Positions 62,847 through 64,000 of a stretch of 64,000 nt of DNA are shown here, piece after piece. Below the pieces are notes generated by a model, which was given only the letters and a program-made list of their open reading frames with translations, did no database searches and had not been told where the DNA came from. Both the position numbers and the translations under genes were made by a program. Position 1 is the first letter of the stretch, and each line of letters begins with the position of its first letter. Source of the stretch: Alphaproteobacteria bacterium. Lineage in GTDB: Bacteria > Pseudomonadota > Alphaproteobacteria > UBA8366 > Aestuariispiraceae. The DNA is taken from positions 186,001 to 250,000 of the forward strand of contig JANSXE010000005.1 of the NCBI GenBank assembly GCA_024743195.1, read 5' to 3'.

Positions 62847-64000
62847 ATGCCCCAGACGTCCGAAAGCACAGGCCTGACCAGCGAGGAAGCCGCACGCCGG
62901 TTGGCCGAAGCGGGTCCGAACCGCCTGCCGGAACCGAAACTCCCCGGCCCGGCGATGATCTTCCTGCGCCAGTTCCGCAACCCGTTCATCTATATCCTGA
63001 TCGTCGCGGCGATCGTCTCGCTGATCATCGGCCAGATCCCGAGCACGGTCTTCATCGTCGCCGTGCTGCTGCTCAACGCGGTGATCGGCGCCATCCAGGA
63101 ATACTCGGCGCAGAAGTCGGCCTCCGCGCTGCGCAAGATGGTGCGCGGCGCAACGCACGTGATCCGCGACGGCGTCGCCCAGACGATCGACGTCGAGGCC
63201 CTGGTTCCCGGCGATCTCGTGCTGCTCTCCTCCGGCGACAAGGCCCCGGCGGACATCCGCCTGACGCTGAGCCAGAACCTCGCCGTCGATGAATCCATGC
63301 TGACCGGCGAGTCGCTGGTCGTCACCAAGAACGCCGACGCCCGCCCGGCCGAGGACGCCCCGCTGGCGGAGCGTTTCAACCAGGCCTTCGCCGGGTCGAT
63401 CATCACCCGCGGGCGCGGGCGGGGCGTGGTGGCGGCGACCGGCCTCGGCACCCAGATCGGCAAGATCTCGAAGGTCGTCGGCGCGGAGCGGTTGAGCGAA
63501 CCGCCGTTGATGATCCGCATCCGACGCTTCACCTATCAGGTCGCCGGCGGGATTCTGGGCGCAATCGCCCTGCTGGTCGGGCTGATGCTCGTGATGGGCG
63601 GCTATGACGGCCAGGAGATGGCGCTGATGAGCATCGGGCTCGCCGTCTCGACCATTCCGGAGGGTCTGCCGGCGGCGCTGACGGTGGCGCTCGCCATCGG
63701 CATGGCGCGCATGGCGCACCGCAACGTCATCATCCGCAAGCTGGTGGCGGTGGAGGCGCTCGGCTCCTGCACCTTCATCTGCTCCGACAAGACCGGCACG
63801 CTGACGGTCAACGAGCTCACCATCCGCAAGGTCGTGCTGCCCGGCGGCCAGGTGTGCGAGGCGACCGGCTCCGGCGTCGCGCCCGGGACCGTCGAGGCCT
63901 ACGGCCAGGAGGAGCGGCTGAAGGACATCTGCGTCACCGGCGTGCTCGCGAACGAAAGCTATCTCGACTATTCCGGCGGCGAGTGGGTCTCGGACGGCGA
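62847..64000 (+). CDS. P2-type cation-transporting ATPase, N-terminal part (partial)
   Basis: The first 384 codons of a P-type ATPase that runs off the right edge. After a cytosolic start (SESTGLTSEEAARRLAEAGP), two membrane helices (about 46-82) are followed by the actuator domain with TGES (153-156), then helices 3 and 4 with STIPEGLPAALTVALAIGMA, and the phosphorylation site CSDKTGTLT (D314). The PEGLP signature marks the P2 group, which moves Ca2+, Na+/K+ or similar ions. The ion cannot be fixed because later helices are missing. ATG 62847 is chosen; the ribosome-binding site is weak. Confidence 0.88.
   Translation, partial: MPQTSESTGLTSEEAARRLAEAGPNRLPEPKLPGPAMIFLRQFRNPFIYILIVAAIVSLIIGQIPSTVFIVAVLLLNAVIGAIQEYSAQKSASALRKMVRGATHVIRDGVAQTIDVEALVPGDLVLLSSGDKAPADIRLTLSQNLAVDESMLTGESLVVTKNADARPAEDAPLAERFNQAFAGSIITRGRGRGVVAATGLGTQIGKISKVVGAERLSEPPLMIRIRRFTYQVAGGILGAIALLVGLMLVMGGYDGQEMALMSIGLAVSTIPEGLPAALTVALAIGMARMAHRNVIIRKLVAVEALGSCTFICSDKTGTLTVNELTIRKVVLPGGQVCEATGSGVAPGTVEAYGQEERLKDICVTGVLANESYLDYSGGEWVSDG

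Noticed and set aside
1-64000. CRISPR arrays, insertion sequences, prophage or att sites
   Set aside because: No regularly spaced repeats with spacers, no transposase or integrase frames and no terminal inverted repeats with target duplications were seen; the tandem repeats found have no spacers.

Overview
This is about 64 kb of very GC-rich (roughly 70% by eye), densely coded chromosomal DNA. The best clue to the host is an intact bchE-bchJ pair (anaerobic Mg-protoporphyrin cyclase and the BchJ V4R protein). Upstream of it lie a TGT-N12-ACA PpsR/CrtJ site and a TTGAC-N4-GTCAA FNR/FixK box. Together with the family content (DUF1194, UPF0317, BKACE, Pot-type transport, ArsJ) this points to a purple non-sulfur alphaproteobacterium. 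I cannot name a genus. I saw no rRNA, tRNA, CRISPR array, insertion sequence or prophage.

Layout. 0-8 kb: the end of an enoyl-CoA hydratase, then two divergent sets of copper-type genes. The leftward set is a DUF2946-like protein, an OprC/NosA-type TonB-dependent receptor and a dedicated tonB. The rightward set is a Cys/His-rich exported protein, cytochrome c', a diheme cytochrome c and a CopG/DUF411 protein. A PhyH-type dioxygenase gene sits between them. 7.6-16.6 kb: bchE-bchJ-PEBP leftward and a three-gene RND efflux operon rightward, sharing one control region. 16.6-17.4 kb: a parD-parE toxin-antitoxin pair with a palindromic operator. 17.6-25.5 kb: a leftward eight-gene operon for uptake and breakdown of a polyamine-like, probably N-acylated compound, with a divergent LysR gene. 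26.6-32.1 kb: a CoA-dependent gentisate operon (monooxygenase, aryl-CoA ligase, gentisate dioxygenase, fumarylpyruvate hydrolase type) with a divergent IclR gene. 32.1-33.2 kb: a short MetE-like methionine synthase. 33.2-37.8 kb: an arsenic operon with two ArsR genes, ArsC, the arsenical GAPDH/ArsJ pair and ACR3. 38-46.4 kb: a large MscS-type channel, pgi-mutL, an AT-richer patch with a possible small membrane protein, and a chemoreceptor. 46.6-57.8 kb: housekeeping and stress genes (MFS, two universal stress proteins, Ca/Na antiporter, rsmD, rluB, tadA, M48 peptidase, UPF0317, ghrA, DUF1194). 58-64 kb: leuB, a YjdF-type membrane protein, asd, a TPR/glycosyltransferase-like protein and the start of a P2-type cation ATPase.

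How the parts work together. The first 8 kb reads as copper capture across the outer membrane plus periplasmic redox handling. bchE and a tandem universal stress protein both carry FNR/FixK-like boxes, which fits a facultative anaerobe or phototroph that senses oxygen. The catabolic operons each have a divergent regulator. Short tandem repeats, mostly 15 bp, recur at gene ends and junctions (611-655, 16970-17014, 28471-28515, 50384-50458), and a 14-bp G-tract repeat lies at 57861-57933. I regard these as a property of this genome. The points most worth following up are the copper module, the BKACE-polyamine operon, the bchEJ control region, the stem-loop cluster at 51954-52119 and the G-quadruplex-type repeat before leuB.
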